Positions 1 through 7,863 of a DNA stretch of 10,755 nucleotides are shown piece by piece. The DNA comes from Bacteroidota bacterium. GTDB taxonomy: Bacteria; Bacteroidota; Bacteroidia; Chitinophagales; Chitinophagaceae. Below the pieces are notes generated by a model. That model was not told the DNA's origin. It saw only the letters and a list, made by a program, of their open reading frames with translations, and did not search any database. Location: contig JAEWIW010000187.1 of NCBI GenBank assembly GCA_023386855.1, positions 1 through 10,755 of the forward strand, given 5' to 3'. The stretch's first letter is position 1. Each line of letters begins with the position of its first letter. The translations under genes and the position numbers were made by a program.

Positions 1-216
1 TATGATCCAAAAGATCATTATGAGCCGGAAGAAACCACGGAAGATTTTAAAGCCCACTCCAAACTGTATGAGCGATTCATGCGGTTGAAGCAATGGCGTT
101 TACTGAAGCCTTTTTTAAAGAAAGACAGTCAAAACAATAACCTTTCATCACCCAATGGAGGAAGCCGTACGCTTACAAAAATGCGTTCAGTGCTGTCGTT
201 CTTTTTTAATTTCTGA
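1..216 (+). CDS. C-terminal fragment of an unidentified protein
   Basis: Reading frame 1 is open from the window edge to a TGA at 214-216, giving the last 71 residues of a protein whose start lies upstream. The other two plus-strand frames are interrupted by stops (frame 3 at once, frame 2 near base 85). The visible part is hydrophilic and highly charged: an acidic stretch (YEPEETTEDF), then a basic, aromatic helix-like segment (KLYERFMRLKQWRLLKPFLKK, residues about 21-41), then a Ser/Asn-rich tail ending in Phe residues (FFFNF). I do not recognise the family. In some Bacteroidota a GNAT-type acyltransferase precedes argG, and sugar kinases of the FGGY type can end in a similar helix, but neither is supported by a diagnostic motif here. 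It ends 53 bases before argG on the same strand, so co-transcription is possible. Confidence 0.45.
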   Translation, partial: YDPKDHYEPEETTEDFKAHSKLYERFMRLKQWRLLKPFLKKDSQNNNLSSPNGGSRTLTKMRSVLSFFFNF

Positions 217-269
217 TACTGTTCCTGTAATCCAGGTCATATTTTCTAACTACCAAATTTTCAACATTC

Positions 270-1466
270 ATGAAAGTAGTTCTTGGTTTTAGCGGTGGAT
301 TGGATACCTCGTTTTGTGTAAAGTACCTCGGTGAAGATCTCGGTTACGAAGTGCACAGCATAATCGTAAACACAGGTGGCTTTACCGAAGAAGAATTAAA
401 ACAGGTTGAAGCACATGCTTATAATCTTGGTGTGAAAACACATACCACCGTAAACGCTGTTGAGAGCTATTATGATTCCATCATCAGGTACCTGGTCTAT
501 GGAAATGTACTGAAGAACAATACCTATCCTTTAAGTGTAAGCGCCGAACGCCTCAGCCAGGCACTGCATATTGCAAAGCACGTTAAGGAACTTAATGCCG
601 ATACCGTTGCCCATGGCAGCACCGGCGCAGGTAACGACCAGGTTCGGTTTGATATGATCTTTAATATCATGATCCCCGGTGTAAAGATCCTTACTCCTAT
701 CCGTGATCTTAAGTTGAGTCGTGAAGAAGAGATCAGCTACCTCAAGGGAAAAGGGGTATCGATGAATTTCGATAAAGCCATGTACTCGATCAATAAAGGT
801 TTATGGGGAACAAGCGTTGGAGGAAAAGAGACACTTTCTTCAAAAGGCATGCTGCCTGAAGAAGCATGGCCAACACAGGTTACCAAACAGGGCAGTGAAG
901 AAGTGAAGTTAAGCTTTGAAAAAGGAGAGCTTAGGAAAGTGAATGACCATTCCTTTGCACATCCTTCCGCAGCTATTCAATACCTTCAATCCATTGCAGG
1001 CGGCTATGGTATCGGAAGGGATATCCATGTCGGCGATACCATTATCGGCATCAAGGGCCGCGTGGGATTTGAAGCCGCAGCACCCATGGTGATCCTTAAG
1101 GCACACCATGCACTGGAAAAACATGTACTCACCAAGTGGCAGCTTACATGGAAAGACCAGTTATCTTCGTTCTATGGAAACTGGCTGCATGAAGGGCAGA
1201 TCCTTGATCCCGTGATGCGTGATATTGAAGCTTATCTTATCCAGTCGCAGCAGAATGTTACCGGTGATGTTTTTGTTCAGCTGATGCCATACCGTTTCCA
1301 GGTGATCGGCATTGATTCACTATACGATCTTATGAGCAGCAAGTTCGGGAAGTATGGTGAAATGAATTCGGGCTGGACGGGAGAAGATGTTCGTGGCTTC
1401 AGTAAGATCTTCGGTAACCAGACAATGATCTATCACCAGGTGAAAGAATCCGCAAATCAATCATAA
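270..1466 (+). CDS. argG: Argininosuccinate synthase
   Basis: Cytoplasmic enzyme that joins citrulline and aspartate, using ATP (to AMP and PPi), to make argininosuccinate, the penultimate step to arginine. The 398-residue protein has the usual family length. The N-type ATP-pyrophosphatase P-loop SGGLDTS is at residues 8-14. The family block HGSTGAGNDQVRF is at 115-127, and YSINKGLWGTS is at 172-182, in the place of the usual SIDxNLWG segment. The wording (FSGGLDTSFCVKYL, AHGSTGAGNDQVRF) is that of Bacteroidota-type ArgG. The ATG at 270 puts the P-loop at its normal distance from the N-terminus; no Shine-Dalgarno motif precedes it. It is the first arginine gene of the cluster, and its TAA stop shares one base with the argC ATG (TAATG), which suggests translational coupling. 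Confidence 0.97.
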   Translation: MKVVLGFSGGLDTSFCVKYLGEDLGYEVHSIIVNTGGFTEEELKQVEAHAYNLGVKTHTTVNAVESYYDSIIRYLVYGNVLKNNTYPLSVSAERLSQALHIAKHVKELNADTVAHGSTGAGNDQVRFDMIFNIMIPGVKILTPIRDLKLSREEEISYLKGKGVSMNFDKAMYSINKGLWGTSVGGKETLSSKGMLPEEAWPTQVTKQGSEEVKLSFEKGELRKVNDHSFAHPSAAIQYLQSIAGGYGIGRDIHVGDTIIGIKGRVGFEAAAPMVILKAHHALEKHVLTKWQLTWKDQLSSFYGNWLHEGQILDPVMRDIEAYLIQSQQNVTGDVFVQLMPYRFQVIGIDSLYDLMSSKFGKYGEMNSGWTGEDVRGFSKIFGNQTMIYHQVKESANQS

Positions 1467-2446
1467 TGCAAAAGATCAGGATATCCATTGTTGGAGGAGC
1501 AGGTTATACAGGAGGGGAATTGATCCGTTTACTCATCAACCATCCCAACGCGGAGATCATCAATATCTTCAGCAGGAGCAATGCAGGGAAACCTGTATCG
1601 TCAGTGCACCAGGACCTTGCCGGTGAAACACCGCTGGAGTTCGATGGTCACGTGGCCCAGGATGCTGACCTGGTATTTCTTTGCCTCGGTCATGGTGATG
1701 CAAGAAAATTTCTTACAGAAGAAACCATTCCTTCAACATCAAAGATCATTGATCTTTCAAACGATTTCAGGCTGAAGGCAAATGCGAGGTTTGAAGATAG
1801 AGAATTTGTATATGGCCTTCCTGAACTCAACAGGGAACAGATCATTGAAGCACAAAATATTGCCAACCCGGGATGCTTTGCCACCGCAATTGAAATGGGA
1901 TTGCTTCCTTTGGCAAAGGAAGGGCTGCTGCAAAATATATATACCACCGGCATAACCGGTTCTACAGGAGCTGGCCAGGGTCTTTCTCCCACTTCTCATT
2001 TCTCATGGAGAGCCAATAATATCCAGGCTTATAAAACATTAACGCACCAGCATCTTGGAGAGATCAGTGAATCCATCGTTCAGCTGCAAAGCGGTAACAA
2101 TATAAACCTGAGCTTTATTCCCTGGCGCGGTGATTTTTCAAGAGGCATCTTCATCAGTTCACAACTCGATTGTGATCTTGATATAAAAGAACTAGAAGAT
2201 ATATACCAGTCCTTCTACCAGGATGCGGTTTTCACACACCTTATCAAGGAACCTATATTCCTGAAGCAGGTGGTAAATACGAACAAATGCCTGGTACAAC
2301 TTGAGAAAGTTGGTACCAAGCTGGTGATTCATTCCATTCTTGATAACCTGCTGAAAGGCGCGTCGGGACAGGCGGTGCAAAACATGAACCTCATGTTTGG
2401 ACTGGAAGAAAATGCAGGACTCAAACTAAAAGCCAATTATTTTTAA
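1466..2446 (+). CDS. argC: N-acyl-gamma-glutamyl-phosphate reductase
   Basis: NADPH-dependent reductase that converts N-acyl-glutamyl phosphate to the semialdehyde, the third step of the pathway, in the cytoplasm. At 326 residues it is of normal length. It opens with the Rossmann-fold nucleotide motif GGAGYTGGE (residues 10-18). The catalytic cysteine is C137 in NPGCFAT, the likely active-site histidine region is HQHLGEI (194-200), and the conserved C-terminal block GQAVQNMNLM ends near residue 310. The start overlaps the argG stop by one base, and a 17-base gap leads to argD. Family members from Bacteroidota may act on N-succinyl rather than N-acetyl substrates; nothing in this sequence alone decides that, but the neighbouring transcarbamylase favours succinyl. 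Confidence 0.96.
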   Translation: MQKIRISIVGGAGYTGGELIRLLINHPNAEIINIFSRSNAGKPVSSVHQDLAGETPLEFDGHVAQDADLVFLCLGHGDARKFLTEETIPSTSKIIDLSNDFRLKANARFEDREFVYGLPELNREQIIEAQNIANPGCFATAIEMGLLPLAKEGLLQNIYTTGITGSTGAGQGLSPTSHFSWRANNIQAYKTLTHQHLGEISESIVQLQSGNNINLSFIPWRGDFSRGIFISSQLDCDLDIKELEDIYQSFYQDAVFTHLIKEPIFLKQVVNTNKCLVQLEKVGTKLVIHSILDNLLKGASGQAVQNMNLMFGLEENAGLKLKANYF

Positions 2447-2463
2447 CCGCATCAACTTTCAAT

Positions 2464-3627
2464 ATGAACCTGTTCGACGTTTACCCCATCAATGATATTA
2501 CCATCGTAAAAGCGATGGGATCCAAAGTATGGGATGATAAAGGAACTGAATACCTCGATATGTATGGCGGTCATGCCGTGATCTCTATCGGTCATACACA
2601 CCCTCATTATGTTGAGCGACTCACCAGCCAATTGAACAAGGTAGGATTCTATTCCAACTCTATCAGGATACCCTTGCAGCAACAACTTGCTGAATTGCTT
2701 GGAAGGGTTTCGGGCAAAACGGATTACCAGCTTTTTCTTTGCAACTCTGGTGCGGAAGCCAATGAAAATGCGCTAAAGCTCGCCTCCTTTCATACTGGTA
2801 GAAAAAAAATCACTGCGTTCAAAAAAGCCTTTCATGGCCGTACATCGCTGGCGGTGGCTGCAACAGATACCCCTTCAATTATAGCACCGGTTAACCAAAC
2901 CGATAACATAACTTTTCTTCCCTTCAACGATGAAGCAGCATTGAATGATGCCTTTGAAAAAAATGGTGCTGAGATCGCTGCAGTGATCATCGAAGGCATA
3001 CAGGGTGTGGGCGGAATCAATGTAGCCAGTGAAAATTTTCTCCGGTTGATCCGTTCTCTATGTGATAAATATGGAGCCGTGTTTATTGCCGACAGTGTTC
3101 AATGTGGTTATGGAAGAAGTGGAAAGTTCTTTTCACAGGATTTTGCCGGTGTGAACGCGGATATCTATTCCATGGCCAAGGGTATGGGTAATGGATTTCC
3201 TGTTGGCGGCATTATCATCGCACCACATATCAATGCACGTCATGGCATGCTGGGCACTACTTTCGGTGGTAATCATCTTGCATGCGCTGCTGCACTTGCA
3301 GTGTTAGAAGTGATCGAAAAGGAACAACTCATGGATAACGCTGCTGAGATAGGAGAATACCTCATGAATGAACTGAGATCCATTGCTCCACTCAGCAATG
3401 TTAGGGGTCGCGGACTCATGATCGGTTTTGATGTTCCTGAAGAGATCAAAGACCTTCGCAAAGAACTGCTGTGGAAACATAAGATATTCACCGGCGAAGC
3501 AAAACCAAATGTCATCCGGTTATTGCCTTCACTTGCCTTAACAAGAGCCGAAGCCGACCAGTTCCTCAGCGCATTGAAAGATGCCATTCAAACCATTACT
3601 TCTTCTTCTAAAACCATGGTTCAATAA
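2464..3627 (+). CDS. argD: N-acylornithine aminotransferase (class III, PLP-dependent)
   Basis: Cytoplasmic pyridoxal-phosphate enzyme that transfers the amino group of glutamate to N-acylglutamate semialdehyde, giving N-acylornithine. It has 387 residues, close to the family norm. Visible family features are GGHAVISIGHTHP (35-47), the phosphate-binding NSGAEANENALKLA (94-107), KAFHGRT (121-127), the cofactor-binding D210 and Q213 in ADSVQCGYGR, the Schiff-base lysine K239 in MAKGMGNGFP, and TTFGGNHLACAA. One detail differs from the family consensus: the usual DEVQ/DEIQ is DSVQ, so Glu is replaced by Ser at 211, while Asp and Gln are kept. The ATG at 2464 follows a 17-base gap without a Shine-Dalgarno motif. 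The stop overlaps the argF' start by one base (TAATG). Class III aminotransferases vary in substrate, but the arg context makes this assignment firm. Confidence 0.95.
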   Translation: MNLFDVYPINDITIVKAMGSKVWDDKGTEYLDMYGGHAVISIGHTHPHYVERLTSQLNKVGFYSNSIRIPLQQQLAELLGRVSGKTDYQLFLCNSGAEANENALKLASFHTGRKKITAFKKAFHGRTSLAVAATDTPSIIAPVNQTDNITFLPFNDEAALNDAFEKNGAEIAAVIIEGIQGVGGINVASENFLRLIRSLCDKYGAVFIADSVQCGYGRSGKFFSQDFAGVNADIYSMAKGMGNGFPVGGIIIAPHINARHGMLGTTFGGNHLACAAALAVLEVIEKEQLMDNAAEIGEYLMNELRSIAPLSNVRGRGLMIGFDVPEEIKDLRKELLWKHKIFTGEAKPNVIRLLPSLALTRAEADQFLSALKDAIQTITSSSKTMVQ

Positions 3628-4610
3628 TGAAGAATTTCGTTTCTGTAAATGATGTTCCCGATATAAATGCACTGGTAGAGAAAGCGCTGGGTTATAAAGC
3701 CGACCCGTATAAGGATAATAAACTGGGTGCAAAAAAAAGGATTGGACTTTTATTCCTCAATCCCAGTATGCGTACAAGGTTAAGTACACAGATCGCGGCA
3801 CAGCAACTGGGTATGGAAGCGATCGTATTTAACGTGGGCAGCGAAGGCTGGGCGCTGGAGTTTGAAGAAGAAGCCATAATGAGCGGTTCTACCTCTGAAC
3901 ATGTGAAAGATGCAGCGCCGATCATGGGAAAATATTTTGACATCCTTTGCATCCGAACCTTTCCTTCTTTGAAGAATAAGGAAGATGATTATAGCGAACT
4001 GTATATAAACCAGTTCATACGCTATGCCGGCATACCAGTGGTAAGCCTGGAAAGCGCAACCCTTCACCCTTTGCAGAGTCTTACGGATATTATTACTATC
4101 AAAGAGCAGATGAAAGCATCGCCTGCAAAGTTTGAAGGAAGGAAACCAAAGATCGTTCTCACCTGGGCACCACATGTTAAGCCACTGCCACAATGCGTTG
4201 CCAACAGTTTTTCACAATGGGTGAATGCATGGGGTGAAGCAGATTTCGTAATTGCACACCCGGAAGATTATGAACTGGATACTAAATTCACTGAAGGAGC
4301 AACCATCACGCACAACCAGGAGGAAGCGCTACGCGATGCCGATTTTGTTTACGTGAAGAACTGGAGCACTTACCATGATTATGGTAAGATCTATTGCAAT
4401 GATCCTGAATGGATGCTGGATAATGAAAAGCTCAGGCTTACCAATGATGCCAAAGTGATGCATTGCCTGCCGGTAAGAAGAAATGTTGAGTTGAGTGATG
4501 AGATACTTGATGGTCCAAACAGCATTGTAACCCATGAAGCATCGAACCGGGTATGGGCCGCACAGGCCGTCCTTGCAGAGATCCTGGCCAATCAAAATAA
4601 AACAGGTTAA
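3627..4610 (+). CDS. argF': N-acylornithine carbamoyltransferase, probably N-succinylornithine type
   Basis: Transfers the carbamoyl group from carbamoyl phosphate to an N-acylated ornithine, giving N-acylcitrulline, so free ornithine is bypassed. The 327-residue protein has the carbamoyl-phosphate motif as SMRTR (47-51), typical of the acylornithine branch rather than the STRTR of ordinary ornithine transcarbamylases. W75, E142 and HPLQ (147-150), K244 in VKNW and HCLPVRR (279-285) match the Bacteroides fragilis enzyme without gaps up to residue 150, compared from memory. At the specificity position (P90 in B. fragilis SOTCase, E92 in Xanthomonas AOTCase) this protein has S90, within SGSTSEHV. 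Published E92S substitution turned the acetyl enzyme into a succinyl one, so a succinylornithine substrate is the better prediction. It starts inside the argD stop (TAATG). Alternative: a true acetylornithine enzyme. Confidence 0.93.
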   Translation: MKNFVSVNDVPDINALVEKALGYKADPYKDNKLGAKKRIGLLFLNPSMRTRLSTQIAAQQLGMEAIVFNVGSEGWALEFEEEAIMSGSTSEHVKDAAPIMGKYFDILCIRTFPSLKNKEDDYSELYINQFIRYAGIPVVSLESATLHPLQSLTDIITIKEQMKASPAKFEGRKPKIVLTWAPHVKPLPQCVANSFSQWVNAWGEADFVIAHPEDYELDTKFTEGATITHNQEEALRDADFVYVKNWSTYHDYGKIYCNDPEWMLDNEKLRLTNDAKVMHCLPVRRNVELSDEILDGPNSIVTHEASNRVWAAQAVLAEILANQNKTG

Positions 4611-4626
4611 GGACCTTTTGGTCTTT
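4609..4626 (+). other. Small hairpin between argF' and argB
   Basis: Bases 4609-4615 (AAGGACC) can pair with 4620-4626 (GGTCTTT), a 7-bp stem that includes one G-U pair, with a TTTT loop; one more T and then ATT follow. The stem begins on the last two bases of the argF' stop codon and ends 24 bases before the proposed argB start. It resembles a weak terminator or processing hairpin and could tune the argF'/argB ratio. The stem is short, and it could be chance. Confidence 0.25.
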
Positions 4627-4650
4627 TATTCATCACAAAATATTCCAGCT

Positions 4651-5433
4651 TTGAATTTATCAGTCATCAAGATCGGGGGAAATATCATCGACAATGAACA
4701 ATCATTGATCAGCTTCCTTGAGCAACTGGCCGAGATCAAAGGAAAGAAGATACTTGTACATGGAGGCGGTAAACTGGCGACACGACTTGCAGAACAACTC
4801 GGTATTCCACAACAGATGGTTGAAGGGAGAAGGATCACTGATGCTGAAACCCTTAAGATCATTACGATGGTTTATGCAGGCTATATCAATAAAAATATCG
4901 TTGCGCTGTTACAGGGCAATGGCGCAAATGCCATCGGGATCTGCGGTGCAGATAATGATACCATCAGGGCACATAAGCGTTCACACCCAACAATTGATTA
5001 TGGTTTTGTAGGTGATATTGAAAATATCAATGCCAATTTCCTGAAGCAACTGGTGATGGATGGAATGATACCGGTTGTAGCCCCACTGACGCATGATGGA
5101 AAAGGACAGTTGCTCAATACCAATGCCGATACCATTGCACAGGAGATCGCCACTTCATTAAGCAGTTATTTTAATGTTCACCTGGTATATTCATTCGAGA
5201 AAGCCGGTGTACTGGAGAATGCAGAAGATGAATCCACGGTTATTCCTTATATCAATCCTTCGAATTACCGTGAACTGAAAGCTTCCGGTAAAATATTCGC
5301 AGGCATGATACCCAAACTGGATAATGCTTTTGCAGCGCTGGATAAAGGAGTCAAGAAAGTAATTATTGGTAAAGCCTCTTCGCTGCAGTCGCTGGTGGAT
5401 GGAAGAGAAGGAACTACCATTATTGCCGACTGA
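4651..5433 (+). CDS. argB: N-acylglutamate kinase
   Basis: Amino-acid kinase that phosphorylates the gamma-carboxyl of N-acylglutamate with ATP, the second step of the pathway. Reading from TTG at 4651 gives 260 residues. Motifs are VIKIGGN (5-11, with K7), VHGGGK (36-41), GRRITDAET (59-67), the acyl-glutamate region NTNADT (156-161, D160) and GMIPKL (218-223, K222). The frame is open further back to an ATG at 4534, but that would place about 77 bases inside argF' and add 39 residues with no family counterpart. The TTG lies four codons before VIK, where family members such as the Bacteroides protein begin; a second TTG at 4618 is also possible. There is no Shine-Dalgarno motif. ArgB is often the feedback target of arginine; no extension that would settle this is seen. 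In this cluster the substrate may be N-succinylglutamate. Confidence 0.93.
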   Translation: MNLSVIKIGGNIIDNEQSLISFLEQLAEIKGKKILVHGGGKLATRLAEQLGIPQQMVEGRRITDAETLKIITMVYAGYINKNIVALLQGNGANAIGICGADNDTIRAHKRSHPTIDYGFVGDIENINANFLKQLVMDGMIPVVAPLTHDGKGQLLNTNADTIAQEIATSLSSYFNVHLVYSFEKAGVLENAEDESTVIPYINPSNYRELKASGKIFAGMIPKLDNAFAALDKGVKKVIIGKASSLQSLVDGREGTTIIAD

Positions 5434-5488
5434 TTCATTGATCCTACTCCTACCCCCTTGAAATCAACTGCACCTTCAAAACAAGCTT

Positions 5489-6568
5489 ATGACCAACGAT
5501 CATTTACATGCATTAACGGAAGAAGCCATATCACTGCTGAAAGAACTGATCTCCACTCCTTCATTCAGTAAAGAGGAAGACCAGACAGCAGGTATTCTTA
5601 CAAGATATATTGCAACCCATGGCATTGTCCATACCAGGGTAAAGAATAATGTATATGCTTTCAACCAGCATCATGATCCGTCAAAGCCTACTATCCTGCT
5701 CAATTCACACCACGACACCGTGAAACCCAATAAGGGATATACATTAGATCCTTTTTCTCCCTTGATAAAGGATGAAAAATTATTCGGGCTTGGATCCAAT
5801 GATGCAGGCGGGGCGCTGGTTTCCTTATATGCTGCCTTCCTATATTTTCACAGCCGTACCGACCTTAAATATAATTTGCTTTATGCTGCAACTGCAGAGG
5901 AAGAAATTTCTGGAAGAGACGGCATAGAATTCCTGCTTCCCATGCTTGGTGATATCGATTGTGCAATTGTTGGAGAGCCAACCCTGATGCAGATGGCTGT
6001 TGCTGAAAGAGGATTGCTGGTGATGGATGGACTAGCCACTGGTGTTGCGGGCCATGCAGCGAGGGAAGAAGGGGAAAATGCGTTGTATAAGGCAATTGAT
6101 GATATCAACTGGATAAGGAATCATAGGTTCGAAAAAGTTTCGCCGCTGCTGGGGCCTGTAAAGATGAGCGTTACCGTGATCAATACTGAAAACAAGGCGC
6201 ATAATGTTGTGCCGGCCAATTGCAGCTTTGTGATTGATGCTAGGATCAACGAGCTTTATGATTTTGAAGAAGTGATCGATACCATACAGCGTAATATCAA
6301 AAGCAGTATTACACCACGTAGCCTTAGGATGCGTTCATCTTCCATTGCATTGGATCACCCGCTGGTAAAGGCAGGAATGGAACTTGGAAGAAAACCTTAT
6401 GGCTCACCTACAACATCGGATAAAGCGCTGATGCCTTTTCCCGCATTAAAGATGGGTCCTGGTGATTCTGCAAGGAGCCATACTGCCGATGAATTTATTT
6501 ATGTAAAAGAAATTGGGGAAGGCATTGAACTGTACATCTCCTTACTCGAAAAAGTATTAGTATCATGA
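5489..6568 (+). CDS. argE: M20-family N-acylcitrulline/N-acylornithine deacylase
   Basis: Two-zinc amidohydrolase expected to remove the acyl group from N-acylcitrulline, releasing citrulline for ArgG. Since ArgF' here should act before deacylation, citrulline rather than ornithine is the likely product. The 359-residue protein has the M20 metal-ligand pattern: SHHDTV (73-78; H74, D76), GSNDAGG (102-108; bridging D105), TAEEE (135-139; catalytic E137, ligand E138), VGEPT (161-165; E163) and SHTADEF (330-336; H331). A dimerisation domain lies roughly between residues 175 and 285. M20 enzymes range over ArgE, DapE and dipeptidases, so sequence alone leaves substrate open; the position between argB and argH decides it. 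It starts after a 55-base gap and overlaps argH by four bases (ATGA). Confidence 0.92.
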   Translation: MTNDHLHALTEEAISLLKELISTPSFSKEEDQTAGILTRYIATHGIVHTRVKNNVYAFNQHHDPSKPTILLNSHHDTVKPNKGYTLDPFSPLIKDEKLFGLGSNDAGGALVSLYAAFLYFHSRTDLKYNLLYAATAEEEISGRDGIEFLLPMLGDIDCAIVGEPTLMQMAVAERGLLVMDGLATGVAGHAAREEGENALYKAIDDINWIRNHRFEKVSPLLGPVKMSVTVINTENKAHNVVPANCSFVIDARINELYDFEEVIDTIQRNIKSSITPRSLRMRSSSIALDHPLVKAGMELGRKPYGSPTTSDKALMPFPALKMGPGDSARSHTADEFIYVKEIGEGIELYISLLEKVLVS

Positions 6569-7863
6569 AACTCTGGAGCAAAGAAAATACAAGCACTTCT
6601 GCAATGATCGAGAAGTTTACCGTAGGCAGGGATCCTGAATTTGATATCCTGTTGGCGGAATATGATGTGATCGGTTCTATTGCACATGTGAAGATGCTGG
6701 GATCAACCGGGTTGCTTACTGAAGAAGAAGCATTGATGGCGGTGGATGGACTGGAATCTATTCTTAAAGAAATCCGTGATGGAATATTTAGTATTGAACC
6801 CGGTATTGAAGATGTGCACTCACAGGTCGAATTTCTTCTCACAAAAAGAATTGGAGAAACAGGTAAGAAAATTCATAGTGGAAGAAGCCGAAACGACCAG
6901 GTGGCGGTGGATATCAAGTTATTCCTGCGCGCAAAAATCCTTGAGATAAAAGAAGAAGTATCGAATGTTTTCCAGCTATTGATACATAAAAGCGAGCAAC
7001 ATAAGAATGTGTTGCTGCCGGGCTATACGCATTTGCAGATCGGCATGCCATCTTCCTTTGGCCTCTGGTTTGGCGCTTATGCCGAAAGCCTGGTAGATGA
7101 CCTGGAAATGCTGGCAGCAGCCTATGCTGTTACCAATAAGAACCCGCTGGGTTCGGGTGCAGGCTATGGTTCAAGTTTCCCGTTGAACAGGAAAATGACC
7201 ACCGAATTGTTGGATTTTGGAAGCATGCATTATAATTCTGTGTATGCGCAGATGTCGAGGGGTAAGACCGAGAAACTCGTAGCCATGGCATTAAGTTCTA
7301 TTGCTGCTACAATCGGAAGACTGGCAATGGACAATTGCCTTTACCTTAACCAGAATTTCGGGTTTATTTCTTTTCCCCCGGAACTCACTACCGGCAGCAG
7401 CATCATGCCACATAAAAAGAATCCCGATGTGTTTGAACTGATCAGGGCAAAATGCAACAGGATACAATCCATCCCGAATGAATTAAGCCTGCTATTGGCC
7501 AACCTTCCTTCGGGTTACCATCGCGATCTGCAGCTCACCAAGGAGATCCTTTTTCCGGCAATCACTGAATTAAAGAACTGCCTGGAGATGACCAGCCTGA
7601 TGATCAGCAATATTGAAGTGAAAGAGAATATCCTCGCTGATGAAAAATACAAGTACCTGTTCAGTGTGGAAGCGGTAAATGAGTTGGTGAACCAGGGTAT
7701 TGCGTTCAGGGATGCTTACCAGCAGGTTGGAAACCAGATCAACAATGGAACCTTCCGGTTTGACCATACAAAACCATTGGTCCACACCCATGAAGGAAGT
7801 ATTGGGAACCTTTGCAACGATAAAATCTCGGAGGAATTCGAGAAAGTGAAGGAGAAGTTTTAG
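6565..7863 (+). CDS. argH: Argininosuccinate lyase
   Basis: Cytoplasmic lyase of the fumarase/aspartase superfamily that splits argininosuccinate into arginine and fumarate, the last step. The 432-residue protein is slightly shorter than the typical length of about 460. Visible blocks are EDVHSQVE (82-89), HSGRSRNDQVA (104-114), GYTHLQ (153-158, with the catalytic histidine H156), and the mobile catalytic loop GSSIMPHKKNP (277-287) carrying the reactive serine. In that loop the common PQKKNP reads PHKKNP. The start lies inside the argE stop (ATGA), consistent with translational coupling. The TAG stop is followed immediately by the first base of a long palindrome that probably ends the operon transcript. 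Frame is intact throughout. Confidence 0.96.
   Translation: MKLWSKENTSTSAMIEKFTVGRDPEFDILLAEYDVIGSIAHVKMLGSTGLLTEEEALMAVDGLESILKEIRDGIFSIEPGIEDVHSQVEFLLTKRIGETGKKIHSGRSRNDQVAVDIKLFLRAKILEIKEEVSNVFQLLIHKSEQHKNVLLPGYTHLQIGMPSSFGLWFGAYAESLVDDLEMLAAAYAVTNKNPLGSGAGYGSSFPLNRKMTTELLDFGSMHYNSVYAQMSRGKTEKLVAMALSSIAATIGRLAMDNCLYLNQNFGFISFPPELTTGSSIMPHKKNPDVFELIRAKCNRIQSIPNELSLLLANLPSGYHRDLQLTKEILFPAITELKNCLEMTSLMISNIEVKENILADEKYKYLFSVEAVNELVNQGIAFRDAYQQVGNQINNGTFRFDHTKPLVHTHEGSIGNLCNDKISEEFEKVKEKF

Noticed and set aside
217..269. Promoter or arginine-repressor (ARG box) site before argG
   Set aside because: Neither the Bacteroidota TAnnTTTG -7 element nor a convincing TGAAT/ATTCA inverted pair is present; the TTCATGAA palindrome at 267-274 only spans the start codon and is too short to support a site.
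3780..4193. 137-residue minus-strand open frame
   Set aside because: Antisense to argF', which is fully supported by motifs and operon overlap.
4534..4650. ATG at 4534 as the argB start (299 residues)
   Set aside because: It lies 77 bases inside argF', and the extra 39 residues are simply argF' read in another frame plus the hairpin region; family proteins begin just before VIKxGG.
5434..5488. Internal promoter or terminator between argB and argE
   Set aside because: The 55-base gap has no clear promoter element and no stable inverted repeat.
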